Shown here: in pieces, positions 48,314 through 62,660 of the stretch
Numbering within the stretch: the stretch's first letter is position 1
Layout of the letters: the number at the start of each line of letters is the position of its first letter
Program-made: the position numbers and the translations under genes
Assembly: GCA_027886175.1 (NCBI GenBank)
Contig: JAJNNQ010000137.1
Location: forward strand, 10,358,001 to 10,422,000
DNA from: Phylloscopus collybita
Taxonomy: Eukaryota > Chordata > Aves > Passeriformes > Phylloscopidae
DNA: 64,000 nt
Direction: 5' to 3'
Notes under the pieces: generated by a model
Told to the model about the DNA's origin: nothing
What the model saw: the letters and a program-made list of their open reading frames with translations, nothing else
Databases searched by the model: none

Positions 48314-51300
48314 TGCTCTTAAACCAGAGACAGGGTTTTCCATTACACTGGTAACAGGGATGATGCTCATTTATATTTAGATATGTGAGATTTAGGTGAA
48401 AGTTCCCATAAAAGTTCTGCACACCTTGCTGGAGTCAGCCTCTGTCTGTTGGCTATGGAGGAAGATTGGAGCATTCATTTAGGCTTCATCCCTGAAGTTT
48501 ATAAAACTAAGTGAAATGAGTCATGATTTGGTGGGGTAGCTCATGCTCCTGGGAAGTGTAACATAAACTTCTCTATGTGTTTCTTTAAGTAAAACATTTA
48601 TATGTCAATGTATAGCCATGGGGACTCAAAGAGAATATGTAACTGACTATGAAAAGCATGACATTTTTCAGTGTATAAACTAGTTTGATACAGCAGATTA
48701 ACTAAGTTCCTCTTATAAATGTAATACAGAAGCTTCAAAGTGTCACTTTATTAGTAGTTTTCCCTAATGTATTTAGGATGCTTTGGGAATGGAGATATGG
48801 CAAAATCATATATTTCCCCGTGGTGTCACCAAGGACACATCTACGTAACAAATAGCAAAACAGCTGGAATGATAAAGAAGAGCATCTGTGGGAGTTTAGA
48901 TATCTTCTTCCATGTTTCCAGAGAATGATTAAAAAAAATAAATCTATTCTAGGCCCTACTTTGCTGCTTATCTTCAACTTGGGAATGTATTTTGCTGCCT
49001 TTTTACAGTACTTTATACTGTGGAATTCAAGCATTGCAAGCAGTAAATAAGAACAATATATTTCCATGTACAGTGATAATTTAAAGACATTATTCCTTGT
49101 TTTCTAAAGTGATTGGAGAGCTACCAGCTAGATTTTTTAATGGACTGAGAAAATACCAAGGACAACAGAAACATCACTATTGTTTTCAGTGGGGGCAGGT
49201 GATATTTTTGTAACTACATGTTAAAATGCAATTAATTTAGAATTAATAAAAACTGCCTTACCACATTTTTAGTTTAGCTAAGAGGGATGATTTTTTTATT
49301 TAACTTGTTTTATAACCTACAAGAATTTTACTCCCAATCAAATACAGCATTACCAGTGCATTTATTTTTTTCATGTATTAATATGTTCTACAGATAATGG
49401 GGTTCACTTCAATTCCAGATTGATACCCCTCTGTGCCTATGGTGTTACATATGTATTCATGTGAAGATTGATTCCACTGGGCTATTTCTAACCTTCACAG
49501 CATTACCTTGGATGGTGTTGGCCTCAAACTAGACAAAGGCCATGACCAAATTCAAGAACCTTGATTTATTTACATGGGAGGCAAGGAATGTGACTTTCCA
49601 ATTAAAGCTATTCCCTACAGAGCTGCAGGATCTCATTTACTTGGAATGCAAAGCCTTTTTCTTGTTAACTAAACTCCTCCAGATTTAGGGAATGCATTTA
49701 GCAGCCTGTAATACTGTAGCTCTGGTTTTATCACATATCTGTGCTTCCTCCTGAAGAGTTAGATAACATATGTGGATTTTTATTAAGGTATAAGTCTATA
49801 TGGTTTGATCCCAAACTGCTCAGCAAAATGCTTCGAAGCTAAAGGGACTGATTCTAATCTCACTTAAACTTTTGGCATCATGAAGATAGTCTTAACATGT
49901 ACTCATATCTGTGATTACTCCCTCTCAGCTATCTGCTCCCAAGACTGCCGACTCATGCAAAAGTCCTCAATGCACCCTTGCAAGAACCTTCACTCACTCA
50001 CTCACTAAATTTCTTCAAGGTGAATTTTTGCATAAAAGAGATTTTTTTCCTCACATGTTTTCTAATTCACTATAATCACACTCATTACAGTCTGGAGTAA
50101 CTAAAAGCTATTTTTCCTTTACAGAGATAATTTTTTGCAATGACTTTAAAAAGAGACTCAAGTATGCTTTTATGCTTTCAACTAAGCCAGTGTCATGGTT
50201 GTAAGATTAAAATTTGGCTTAAAACCTCCATACTTCAATTAATTCTTTTTCCCTCCTCACTTGACCATTCACCTCCTTCAGACCCTTTAAAAGCAGGTTA
50301 GAACATCTGTGGGAGGCAAAACCAAAGCATTTTTGTCATGCATTGGTTTTGTGTTTTGGCAATTGAAATAAAAACCATTAGTTGGAGAAGATATTGCCTT
50401 TAAATGAGAGAAGGGGCTGGAGATAAGTCACTGTCTTGGGTTCAGAAAACATTTTGAGTGTATATCTTAAAATATCAGAGTTTACAGAAGCGCAGAATAT
50501 TGTAAAAGCATTTAGGATCAGCTGTGTAAAGATCATTTAAGCACGTCACAATATTGAAGTATTAGCACATGCTTACAGAATATTGGTTTGAAACACCCCA
50601 CCCAATGTTTCTGCACTGGTTTGATGGGCTGTGGGACTGTGGTTGTATTACGAATTTACTGACACTCAGTGATTGTTCAGAGAGTTTGGTACAGAGCTGG
50701 GGATCCAAAGGCATTAGGGTTTATCATAAAAACCAGAAGTAATATTTTTAAAATGTTGGTTGTCTCTGTGTCTGGAGGTTAAGCAGTCTCAGCACGCAGT
50801 CAGCCCTGAACTTCCAGTTTATTTCTTGCAATGGGTTTGGACAACCTTCTCACAGACTCACCCAGTGCCCCAGGGAGGAAGGTCTAGAGAAGTGGGTCAG
50901 CAGTGACAGAGATGGCAGGGCACACACCAGACCAGAGAGAGAGAGGGGCAGGATGCCACTGCCTCAACTCTGCCTTCAAATAAATTCAGCCCTTAATCTA
51001 ATCATCTGTCTGGTCCTATTCTGAATGGAACTTCAAAAGCAGAAACCAGAGCAAGACTTTTCCTCTCCATGCCCCTTTCCCAAGAAATAAACCCAGGGTG
51101 GAAGTGAGTCTTGTTGGTAATGTTGAAGAATCAGAGAGTTAGGCTCCTAATTGAAAAGAAAGAATGGTTACCATCTCCAGTGATACTTCTCCCAGCAATC
51201 AGAGAAGGTTTTATGATTTCAGGCAGTGTCATGATCTTCATCTGACAGGGAAAGAGGTTCAGGGAGTAACTACTGTTTGGTTTTGTTTGTTTGTTTTTTC

Positions 51301-51323
51301 TAGATATTTTCTATATTTTTCTT

Positions 51324-51325
<2 letters not shown>
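48314..51325. other. Unique AT-rich non-coding DNA
   Basis: No gene or known repeat family is recognised. Around 50790-51030 the composition is GC-richer, with an AATAAA near 50980. Without defined ends I do not call it an LTR. Confidence 0.5.

Positions 51326-51355
<30 letters not shown>
51326..51355 (-). repeat. Poly(T) run of 30
   Basis: Thirty consecutive T on the plus strand, the longest homopolymer in the window. If it is the A-tail of a minus-strand retrocopy, the body would lie to the right, but nothing recognisable is there. Confidence 0.95.
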
Positions 51356-51800
51356 CTGGTGCTTAATACAGAAGGAGCAGAAGGAGCATTCAGCTGCATG
51401 TAGCTCTGAGTAGTCTTATAATCAGGTTAGGAAAGCACTTTTAGCAGACTAGAGCACAGCTGTAACCTCCCCCAGTGTTAACTGGACGACAGCAGATGGA
51501 GCAGATGGAATAGTGTCAGAGGCTGCAGGAGCAATCAGCATGTTGAAGTTGAAGAGTCCCTGAGGCAAGAAAATTCTGCCTAAGTATAGCTTACGTCTTG
51601 GGATTTCATTCAAGCTTAGTTGAACTTTTAAGACGTGTGGTCCATTCTGAACTCTTATAAAAAATATCAATAGGTTGCAACAGCTACTGCGCTGCTTCAG
51701 TGTGCAGCCAAATCATTCCTACTCCTCTGGTGACAGACAATCCAGGCAGATGATTTATTTGCTTATTGCCATTTTTAGTTGCAGATTTTAGCAACCCATT
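51356..51800. other. Unique non-coding DNA
   Basis: Nothing recognised. Confidence 0.45.
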
Positions 51801-51820
51801 AAAAAAAAAAAAAAAAAAAA
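51801..51820 (+). repeat. Poly(A) run of 20
   Basis: Twenty consecutive A, simple repeat. Confidence 0.9.
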
Positions 51821-52739
51821 GCACATTCCTCATAATGTGGAATGTATTGAAATTTGCCATCTGCTCCACTCTAAGCATCTATAGGGTTTGGTTGACAACT
51901 GCAGCGCATCACTTCTGGCACTGGCTAACCCACAGCCCAATGCTTTTTACTCCTCTTTTTCTGAATTTGGCAATCTTCTCTACAGGTTTGAAACAAAACC
52001 TCATCAAGTCCTTACAATTGCTTTTAACCTTTAGGGCATCATTAGTGACAAGAATGTGCTTCTGGAGTGTGAAATTATAATATTAACAAAAGTGTGAATC
52101 TTTTCTTCACACCACACAAAGGAGCAGGAATGCTGGCAGATGAATCGTGTACTCCGAAAACGTTGGCAATTGAGGCAAAATACCATGAAGTGGGTAAAAA
52201 ATATATATATGCTGGGATGTAACTGTCTGTTGCACCCAGCCCAGCTGGCACACACTGCACTCTGTGCACCAGCTGGCAGGAGATCAGCATCTATCGTAGA
52301 AACATTTAAGATGCCTATTAAACTTTTGGCACAGGCAGTGGGGACTGTTACCATCTCTCTCCTGATCTATGGGATCTCTTTGCACTTTCAACCCGTTTCC
52401 TTGGAGAAGAATGTCCACATGACAAAACTGTAGGTGCAGTAGGATCCTGAGGAAGTATCTGGATAGACTCCAAGGACTAAATGGCATCTCTAACTACTGC
52501 CATCTCTTCCGCTCCATTTTGGTAAGCATTCTGCTGGCTTCCAGATCTCCAGCAGCCTGCCTGCCATGCTGCCTTCCAGAGATCCCAGCCTCAGGACCCC
52601 TGCCCGTGGCTCTGAATTGCACTCAAGGGCCAGTTTCTGTCACTGCCCATGGCCTGGGGAACTGATTTGTGCTTGCTCAGTGAGTCCCTCAGAGCATCAG
52701 GTTCCTTCTCTGGTCCAGTGCTGAAAGACACAATAGCTA
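51821..52739. other. Unique non-coding DNA
   Basis: No recognisable gene. Overlapping open frames on both strands (up to 107 codons) give no family signature. Confidence 0.45.
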
Positions 52740-52995
52740 CAGAAACCAGGCACTTTTTTATTTTTAATGTTGCCTTCATTGCTCATTTGACATATAATGG
52801 GACAGTGCAGGAAGGCATATACCCTGCGAATTATTGTTGTCAATCAAAGGCAAACCACGCAGTAAATTCAACAGTGACACAAATGACAAATAATTTTAAA
52901 GGAAAAGAGAACCAGGACTTTGCTGCCTACTCAGTACTTTTCCAGGAGACAGACAAAGGACTTCATATTCTTGTGCTGTCAATCTTGCACCTTTT
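52740..52995. other. Possible conserved non-coding element
   Basis: A repeat-free stretch with even base composition and dense transcription-factor-like motifs (GCGAATTATTG, TTGTCAATCAAAGG, ATGACAAATAATT). The texture resembles vertebrate enhancers near developmental genes. This is inference only. Confidence 0.25.
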
Positions 52996-53579
52996 ATAAG
53001 CAGTGACTTTGCTAAGAAATTTTAAAACACTAGAAAATGCTGATAAATATAGCAGCTATTTTATCTCCATTGGATTGCATATTCCCTGTAGCCTATGTAA
53101 TGATATTTAATCTATATTAATAATTTCTTACAGGCAGCAACATATATTTTTTGTCTCTCTCCTTTTCTTTTCCTTTCTCTTACTCCAAAGGGCTAAAGTG
53201 TTTGTTGAGGGAGAATGTGGTACAAAGAGAACTATTTGATTGTCACATGATATCACCTTATTTTAAGCAACTATTAATCCTATGACTCATTAAAATTTCC
53301 TGAAGTCTAACATTTCTGAAAGAAAAAAAAAAATCAGATACCTTTTACAACTGGATATTAAAAGTTGTGTTGTACAAAAATTGTTTTTGCTAAAAAATTC
53401 CCCTTTAGCTATTTTAAAAAACAATATAAAACATTTCACATCTAAGCAATAGAAACATTTTTCATGGTCTCAATGGGGTGTTATAATCAGCATAAGCAAA
53501 CAGTAGGTGAATAATGTATAAATTTTCATAATTTCAAGTTTATTTCACCAATTCAATGCTATGACCTTTCATTTTGCTC
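52996..53579. other. Unique AT-rich non-coding DNA
   Basis: Nothing recognised. Confidence 0.45.
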
Positions 53580-53865
53580 ACATTTGCCAGTCACATTTTG
53601 ATACTCAATTAAGCCAATTACATATATTGTATTAGCTATGCCAAAACAAATTTACCATCTCTGTCCCATTCCCCTTAATCTCTGATCAGTAATTAATTAA
53701 CACCTTCCACATGAAATAGTTAAGTTTTCCCTTCTAACAAAACCAGGCCTTTCAGGTGTTCAGTTTTAAGGTACAAACAGTCGCATTTTATGGAACAGTG
53801 CAGAGCTCGCTTTTAAAATTTCTTCTATGGTCTCATTCAATGTGAACAAAGCTTTAAAGCCACAC
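53580..53865. other. Possible conserved non-coding element
   Basis: Repeat-free sequence with CAATTAAGCCAATTACAT and CAGTAATTAATTAACACC, which are clustered homeodomain-type sites. The segment resembles deeply conserved enhancer cores by texture. It would need alignment to other birds and reptiles. Confidence 0.28.
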
Positions 53866-54113
53866 TAATGCATTTTATACAGCTGTGTATGTATAAATAG
53901 CTTTATGTATGTATAAACCCTTTCATGTGGAAATACAGATCTTTATTGTGGATGTTATCCAGATAAATATTGTTTTAAAGTGATTATTACTAAACCCAGG
54001 ATGGTCCTTACCTAATAACCTTCATCTGTTTCCCTTGTGAAAACCACAAAACCTCTGTTCATAATGGACATAAACACACCAGTGTGGGACTCTACCAATG
54101 GCAAACTATGAAG
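53866..54113. other. Unique AT-rich DNA with small tandem motif
   Basis: TGTATGTATAAA is repeated at about 53886 and 53905. Otherwise nothing is recognised. Confidence 0.5.
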
Positions 54114-54141
54114 GAAGGCCAGGGAGTGAAGGCCAGGGAGA
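54114..54141. repeat. 14-bp tandem duplication
   Basis: GAAGGCCAGGGAGT is followed directly by GAAGGCCAGGGAGA. Confidence 0.9.
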
Positions 54142-57100
54142 GAGATGTGTTACATGCAGGCATCTTCCTGCTGGCTTTGATGTGCCCCACATTGCTTTAG
54201 GCCATACCATGGGATCAAGAAATTTTTTTTAAGTGAACTAAACTTAATTAAATTAATTACAGTGAAAGGAAGTGGAAATTCATCTACAATTTTGTGACAA
54301 TGCACATGGCTATTCAGAGAAATCTATGAGGGCTTCACTGCCATGTAGCACATATAGATGGCACATATACACAGATCTCACTGACATAAAACTTGTTTGT
54401 AGTAGGAAATTGTGTGAAGAGTTGTTATCTGTCTAAGGAGAAATCCTGTTGCACCAGCATATGAGGGTTTATACAGATGTGTGTCTTCCAGTCTGTGATG
54501 TGAAATAAGGTAAACCAGTGTAAGATCCAAGACATTTCCTACCAGGCCTGTGGCAGTAAAAATAACATGGCTAATCCATCATACATGAACGCACATATTT
54601 TAACAGCTTTCACCCTGTACACCAGGCTCAAAATGCTGCTTATTTCTGACAATCTTTATAACAGCAATCAAAAGGAGGTCTTCCTAATTAATTTTCAAAG
54701 GATGCTACTGAGGGCTGTATATTAAATATATGTATGCATTGAAAAAATAATGGTAGAAATTTTATTACAGTGCATTTTGGCATAACTTTTTTAGACTATC
54801 ACGTTCCAGTCACTGCTTTTCAGTATGTCCCACCTGCTTACACCATTTATGACATGTTACACTCCACAACTGTAATGCAAAGTGACTTATCTGGTGTAAC
54901 ACAAAGTGAGGCATTAGCAAATGTATAAATAGCTTTGGGATGGAACCAGATTTAGCAAGGAAATTTTGATTGCATCAGACAGTGCAGATTTTGATAGACT
55001 TTTAGTCAGTTTGCAGCAGAAGTATATATGCTTGCATTATTTATTCAGTGCAATTTGATATGAATTACAAGGTGAAGAATGCAAAGAGACATCCTGGTAA
55101 AGCTCTGTGCCATAATATGTTAAAGAAACATGAGAGCTAAATTTATAGACATTACATATCGAATTTAAAGAGAAAAAAGCCCAAGTATTTAGGGACTCAT
55201 GCCATTTACCAGAACCATGGCCCAGTCCTGAAAATACTTAAGCCCATGAATAATTTAGCATACGAAGAGTTAATATACATCAGTTATTCTGTATGTGTTG
55301 ACGAAACTAAGCAGCCATGTGACTTTAAGCATGTGTGGATAGTGTAGCTTTTGACCCCCAGGTCTTCTATTCTCAAACATTTTTCCCTCTTTACTTTAAG
55401 AAAAAGTACTTCTAGTAATTAGGAAAAATAAAATTTTAATGTATGGAAACATGTGAAAATATGTTATATTATGTAACAGCAATTCTACAGGAATATAATT
55501 GGGCTCAACCAAATGAGTACTTACGGTTACCTCACTTCCATCTTTTTTTTTTATTTGTAACAAGCAATAATCAGAAAATTAAAGAAAATGGCTCCAATAA
55601 ATAAATGGGGGAAAAAATCACTGAAAGTTTTGCTTAATATGCTTTCTTCAAAAAATAAATTTTACTGCCAAAAAAGAGTTAAGCTTTCCATGAAAAAATA
55701 ATTTAGAAAAATGGCTAAATTTAATTAGCATAAAATCTTGATGAAGAATTTCCATTACCACAACATAAATATAGAAATAATATGTCTTATTACTTCTGTG
55801 ACATAATTGGAAACTATCTGGAAAATATGTATATAAGGATACAATGTTAATATATGCAACATTTACATTGCTGTCCTGTGATTTAAGACTTTTTTTTATT
55901 GTGCTGCTCTAGTACTTCTTCTTCATAGTTTTGGATTAAGAATATCTAATATTTTAGAGCTCTTCCTTGATTACTTCAATATGCTTTACAGGAAAACATA
56001 AGTTCTATCAGTAAATGTATAGGAAGCCAGCATGTCCTACTCAGATCTGAATTCTGAAATATTTTTAATTTATGTAACATGGCAGTGGTATTTCCATCTA
56101 CTGAAAATTACACATATATTTCTGCAGTGAACCACTCAAAAGTGACTCACAACAGTTAAGAAATGGTAGAACATGTGCACTTAGCACGATTCTGGCATTG
56201 TAATTTTTAAAACACATTATATTTCGAACAGGGGAACATTTCTGCACTGATTAGTAGAGCTTGGTTTTTTTGCAACAGGGTGCAGACATGTAAATTCTAA
56301 CATATTCTGGAACACTGGAGATTAACTCTGGAGCACAGATTTGCAGTCATAGGATAAGAAAAGAGGTTTAAATATTATTTGTACCAAGAAATGTTTCAGG
56401 TTTTGCAATACATTTGTGGTTTGGAAAATAGAACTTCCCAACTTAAACCCCAACATCCCTCTTGGATACAGGAGATCAGCTTTGCCAAAACTCAGCATTT
56501 TACGTGACATCAGCAGTTCATACACATGTGATACAATGGAGAATGAGCCTGCATAAAAGTAAGGAACAGTATTTTTAATAAAAAATATAACAATAAATTA
56601 ATTTTAATATCCTCTAATATTTTTGGGGTGTTTTTAAGTTCACAGGATGAGTTGACTCTTTCTGGCATAGATAGCGTAGTTGAGATCTAGAAGACAATCA
56701 CTCATTTCCAAAGAGTAAGAATAACTGAGTTAATTAGCAGATGTGAGTGTGAAATAGCTTTGCTATTAAAGAAAAAAGTCAAGACATTAGAAAATAATTA
56801 CTGCAAAAAGGTATGAAAGTTAAAAATTGCATACATTTGTATTAGCCAAACCCTCAAGGAGAATTGACTGCAGAAGAGTTAAAACATTAGATTGTTTTCT
56901 AGATATTTACACTTTGATTATTTAGATTGGTTTTTTACACAAGATAAAAATAAATCTATTTTTCAAATCTTAAAATGTGATTTTTTTTTTCTTTTTTGAA
57001 GTAGTGCTGAAATAATTAATTTGGTAGAATTTTGAGAGCAAAATGCACTGTCACCTAAACTTTTCACAAATTTGTAAAGTTTTCAGTTTTGACAAATAAA

Positions 57101-60100
57101 CACGTTCAAAAAAATTTATGAAAGAAAAAAACCCTCATAAAGTTTCTGATCAATTCTGTTAATCCATTCCTTTCTGGTGGAGAATTCTTTTTCATAGTCA
57201 GCTTCCTCCCACATTCTTCTGCACTGCAGAATCTTTCTAAGTAAAGCCATTCATTGATGCAATGGGGAAAACAAATTTTCTAAGGAAGTTCCCTAAATAT
57301 ATCTTTCCAGTTGTCCATGCTTCCAAATCATTCTCATAGGAAAATTGTTGTTATACTTTCAGGTTTTTGAGGGCAGAACTAAAGAGTTTCTGCTTGGTAC
57401 AGTGTGAATGTAAGCAGTACAAAACTCATCCTATAGCAGGTAGATCACATTTTACGTATAGGACATGAGACACTTTCTACAGTTATTTCACATTGTAAAT
57501 TTTTGAAGACAGATCCCCTGCATTCCGAACAAGGACTTTTAATTCACAGTTAGTGACTCCAGGTGATCCTGTTAGAGCAAGATAAACACTGATGGTTAAC
57601 CTGAAACTCCCTTATTTCCCAAATCCATACCCTGCAGAGCTGCATCAGAAATTATATTTAAATGCATAACCCAGTTTTGCTTAGAAATAACAATTTTTAT
57701 TTATTTTCTTGAAATTTGAAATTACATGGGGGAAGAAAAAGTGTGATGTACCTCCAGAACCCCTGAAATAAGTAAGCAACATAAGATTCCTTATTGCAGA
57801 CTCTGTGTTGGATTCAGCTGATATCAACTTGGAGTCATTCCTTTTTATTTCAAGTAATGACCCACAGGAAAGACATTGTCCAATTCTCTGTTTCTTGGAG
57901 GAGTAAAAGTAATTTCCTAAGGGCTGCTCAGATTTCAGGTGTACTTTGAAGGGCACAGATGTCAGCATGACCCACCCATATGTTCCCAGTTGGTCAGGTA
58001 GAACGAAACCTGCTTCCTATGATAAGAAGGTGTTGAGGTCCTCTCTCAGGATGGTGACAACTGCAAAGAATTCTAGCTCAGAAGATGGGGCTGCCAGAAA
58101 GAGCAAAATGTTGGGGGTTGATTCATTGAGAACCTCCAGAACTGTGAACAAAATAAAAGGGCACAATTTACGCAGGAATATAAAACTATTGTTCTGCTGA
58201 AACATTTTTAGTTCAATCTGATGGAGGGAGGTAATTAAGTGTTCACATGGTTAGTGGAGAGAGGGAACTGGTTAGATCATGGCTGTGTGTTTCTGTTAGA
58301 GACAGAGGCCAAAAGCCAGTGGGAAAACTATAAAACTAAAACACAACAAATCTGAAAAGCTATGACACTGCTGTATAGGCACTTTTGGCACAAACAGAGC
58401 GAAGCACCACATGGAAGGGAGAGGCTCCTTGGTTTGTTCCTGCAGTGTTGTCACAAAGAGGGCTTCATCTGGAATTTCTATAAATAGAGAGGGCTCCATT
58501 CAAAAGTAGCTAATTCTGATCAGAATTATTTCCTCCTGATGGAAATATTCCCTGAGCCCCTGACTTTTGTTAGAATTATAGGATCAAAGCAGGTAAAGTG
58601 TCTTCCTAATCATGTGTGTATAATTACACAGACTTTCACACACTTCACATTTATTGAAACTGCTACATTTTAACTGTAGTATATTTTATTCTGTAACTTA
58701 AGAAATACAATAAAAATGGGATTACTGAATCATTTCCTCTGTAAAAATTACTGTTGCTTTTTAAAGCACAGTGAGGTCCAGGGCACTGTACTGTAACCTT
58801 TAGATTTCTTCAGCACATTCAGATGGGAATTGGAAACACTCTCATAGCTATGCATCCTATTAAACACTGACCTAATATTACAGCTAAGTATACAAGTAGC
58901 AAGAGTAGAGACAGTAAATTTTGATGTGCTTTTTTCACAAGCACATGAGAGTAAGAAATAATTTGTTGTTTAGGCACAGACTTCATATTTTCAAAGTAGA
59001 TTTGCTCAGTTACTTATTTAAATCTCTTTAGAATAAAAATGCAATGTTGCATTATTCCCAGTTTCCTATTTCCACAATTACACTATTTTACTTAGTTTTT
59101 TCTTTAAAGTACTCTAAGCAGATTCACAAACAGACACATATGCAGCAACCTCTGGTTAGTTATTGCCCTTCTTTGATCTGGTACTGGTAAAAGGGCAAGA
59201 TAAATTTTTTTCCTTTTTTCTTTTTTTTTTAAGTCTAGTACAATTACACAGGCAAAAATATCAAATTCTGTATTAAGAGGAGGTCTCAGGAAAGTTTCTG
59301 CTAAAATTCAACCAGGGTAGCTCAGCCATCATAAACATTTGATGTAAAACTCTGTATTTAAAGCTAAAAGCATGTTATTTTCTGGTTTTGAGATGTACTG
59401 GAATAGTAAGACTTTATTTCTTCCTTCAACACACTCTCTTGAAATTACCATAATAAATACCATAATAAAATAAAATCACCAATGTCCAAACCTTTGAACA
59501 CCCATACCCTTGTTTGTCCAGAGGCTGAAAAAGTAGTGCAGGTAACAAAATTAGTTCTTCATTTTCCACTTAATTGAATCTTTGACCATTTGGAGAAAAC
59601 ACAACCTAATCCTTCCCCAAATCTGCCAAAAGAGCACTTGAGATTTAAAATACTCTAAGATGCTGGATAATAGGCACAGATAAAACTTGTTTGACCATCT
59701 CCAGCCTGCTTTTCCACCTCCTGTGAATTACCAAGCAAACACATCCTGTTTAATGCCACCTGAAGCTGCCAAGTGAGAAACCTGGCATGGGCAACTGCCA
59801 CGTGCCACAGCAGAAAAATGCTGCTCATCTTTGGCTTGGCTCCATGGTGATATACATAAAACATGATTAATATTACTGACTGCAAATCCAGGGATTTAGT
59901 CCAGGTGAGGCTGGAAAGTACAAATCTCTGTATCACTTCACCAGTATGGTTAACCAAAAGCAATCCCTGGCAGAATGTACCCTCCCCTCATGCTGGAAGC
60001 ATTGTGGTGGTGCTGTTGCACTTTGCTGGAAAAGCTCTTATTTCTAGCTAAATTAGAATGCCTTACAAGGCATTTGTCATTCATGGTAACAGTAGGAGAG

Positions 60101-62099
60101 AAATCAATAGTACACTCACAGCTGATCCCAGCAGCTCTTGTTCTTCCTATTCTAAAAGGAAAAAAAAAAAAGCACTGAGTTCCTCTGTCTGGACAACTTC
60201 ATTATCTAATGCAAGCCCCAATTAGAGAAGATTTAAAAGACAAACAGAGCCAAATCTCCCAAGCCACAGAAATTCTGTATTCCAGTCTGTGTCAGGTATG
60301 GTGAACACCTCACATCATTGCATTTTTGAGCTACATCTACCTTGAGGAAGCTGTGTACTCTTATCTTAGCACCTCTTGGTTATGCAGCTGGTCAAGGGAT
60401 GTGAGGGTATGGGAAACCTGCCCCAGTGTTCAGCTGGTGGGTGGCACTTTGAAGAGACACCACAGATTGTGTCTGCACTAGAATGTGAACTTCCCTTAGC
60501 TTATGTGTTGTCTTGGTAAGGGCAGGACTTACTCCCCCATCCTGTTTCACAGTTTTTGTTATTTTCCCACAATGGAAATTCTCTCTTGCAACCCATCTTC
60601 ATCTTCAGGTATTCTGAAGCACATAAACACACACCTCACCAGCACTTCTGGGCATCAATGCAAGAAAAATGTTATCATCTTTCTGTTTTCTAAAGAAAAT
60701 GAGTTCTGCTAACTAATTACCAGTGTGTCCTCATCAGTGTGGGGTTTCTTTTTCTTTCTGAACAAAGCAAACCCAGATGACTTTGCTCACCTCAGACAAT
60801 GATTCTTAGTTTTCTCTGCTTTTAGAGCATAGATAGATGTGAACTGTTACAGCACAGAGATTAGGCTACAGTTGTCCTTTTATACAATTTTATCCCAAAG
60901 TACTAGGTACTGCTATACTTTATTGCAGCACCTAGAAAACCCAATTGATTTTGAACTTTTTTGCTAGAGGACTCTTTGTAAAACATACCTTCTGAAGCTG
61001 ATAATCTTCATGTTTATTACCCTAATTGCAGTATTACACATTAATACACTTCAAAGTGTGTTATAGCTCAGTGTTTCTTCCTCTTCTTCTCAAACTTTTT
61101 TCCTCAGTTTTGCTTGGATAAGAGGGGATAATGTAAGGTGAGTAATGTACATTGACAAAGCACAGCACAGAAGAGAGCTTATTGAGAATCCAATAAAACA
61201 GGTATTTATGATGACAGGATAGGTCAGAATTTATAGACAAAATGATTGCATACAAGGAAATTAATTTCAATATTAATTTGCAATTCTGAAGGAGAAAATC
61301 TGAAAGCTTTTCATAGTACACTGCTGTATTTTGAGGGGTAACATCACAGGCCTGGCAACTTAAGAAAATTTACAAACCACTAGAAGCAGCTGTCATTTTT
61401 TTGTCAGCAGATAGTAAGTATTAGAAAATAGAAGCCTGAGAATCTTCTAGGGCTGTGGAAAGCTGTTGGAAACATTTTTATATTGGTATGAGTGGAGAGA
61501 GAATGTGAACACATGGATGAAAAATACCAGCAGGAGAAGGATTGTAAAAATTGCACGTGTTGGTGAGGCCTCCAGTGGCAGGTCATCAATATCCCAGCAC
61601 ACACTGTGATTTCCCTGAACAGACAGGTATGAACAGAGGCTGACTGCATGCTAATGACTCACAGCAGTGGGACACAGTGGAAAAATTAATCACCACCACC
61701 TTCCAAAGGGTATAATGAGACATACCCCAAACCAGCATTCTCCTAAGAACCCGGTAGCTGCTGGGAAGGTTCAAAAACAGCTGCTCATGGTTCTCCCCAG
61801 CACTGGAGGGGCTTTCAGCAGAAGCAGGACATGCTGTGGGGCAGAAAAGGATGGGCTGGGGAAGTGCTCTGACCTCTGATGCCACATTTTTCATCATGTT
61901 TGTGTCCATCACTACCCCATCTGGCATTTATCTCACTCCAGACTTATGAGGGCTTCTCCAGCAGCCTTTGGAGCTGGGGGCCCTGCAGCAGTCTCTTGAT
62001 TTTGGACTTTGAATATCCAATTACTTTCTCTTAACATTAAAATTTAACCCATCATTCACTTGCTCTTATTAAAGCTGATTTTGTTACTCGCCCACATGT
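54142..62099. other. Unique AT-rich non-coding DNA, 8 kb
   Basis: No gene, RNA gene or interspersed repeat is recognised. The stretch 55000-57200 has almost no open frame above 60 codons on either strand. Short homopolymers occur (for example T near 59219-59230 and A near 60160-60171). It looks like ancient unique desert or intron sequence. Confidence 0.55.
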
Positions 62100-62310
62100 T
62101 TAAGGGTACATATTTAGTTTAAATATGTTCAAATATAGGTGTTATATATAAATATGTAAACATATTTTATATGCAGCTGTGTATATACAAATAAAATATT
62201 TATTTGCATATATTTGTACGATTTTGTGTATAACTTTTTATATAATACACTATACATGTAAAAATATCTGCTTATCTATGGAACGACTGGTAGATATATA
62301 TTGTGTATTT
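62100..62310. repeat. AT-rich low-complexity tract
   Basis: About 200 bases of TATATA, AAATAT and ATGTAAA words with partial inverted symmetry (for example AAATATGTAAACATATTT). Confidence 0.75.
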
Positions 62311-62329
62311 TTACATAGGATCACTTCCT

Positions 62330-62660
62330 GAACAAAGGAAACATGGAGCCAATCAATTGGTTTCAAAAAACGGCAACTGGCCAATCACATTAATGAGAAA
62401 AGATGTTGGGTGTGAGGCAGTCCTGCACAGCAGCCCCTGTGAGTGCTGGGGACAGGGCTCCCAGAGTGCCACACGTAGCTGGCACCACCAGTGGCACACT
62501 GGGCTGTGCCCCTACAGCTCCATCCCGAGCTGCACCCTGTCCAGCTCTGCCTGCTGGCTCTCCCCAGTCTGTGCTCCAGTCACAGCCTTTGGCAGCTTTG
62601 CAGTGCAAAATAAACACTCCCCTTATTCAGTCATCTCAACTAATTTTCCTAAAGCTTTAA
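62330..62660 (+). mobile_element. Candidate LTR or promoter/terminator-bearing fragment
   Basis: Two CCAATCA boxes (62349-62355 and 62381-62387) are followed by a GC-rich stretch and then an AATAAA (62609-62614) with TTATTCAGTCATCTC downstream. This is the order of signals in an LTR, and the GC content stands out from its AT-rich surroundings. No TATA box, defined TG...CA ends or target-site duplication could be placed. It could equally be unique GC-rich sequence. Confidence 0.3.

Noticed and set aside
50790..51030. LTR-like patch with AATAAA
   Set aside because: No TG...CA ends, TATA box or target-site duplication could be placed.
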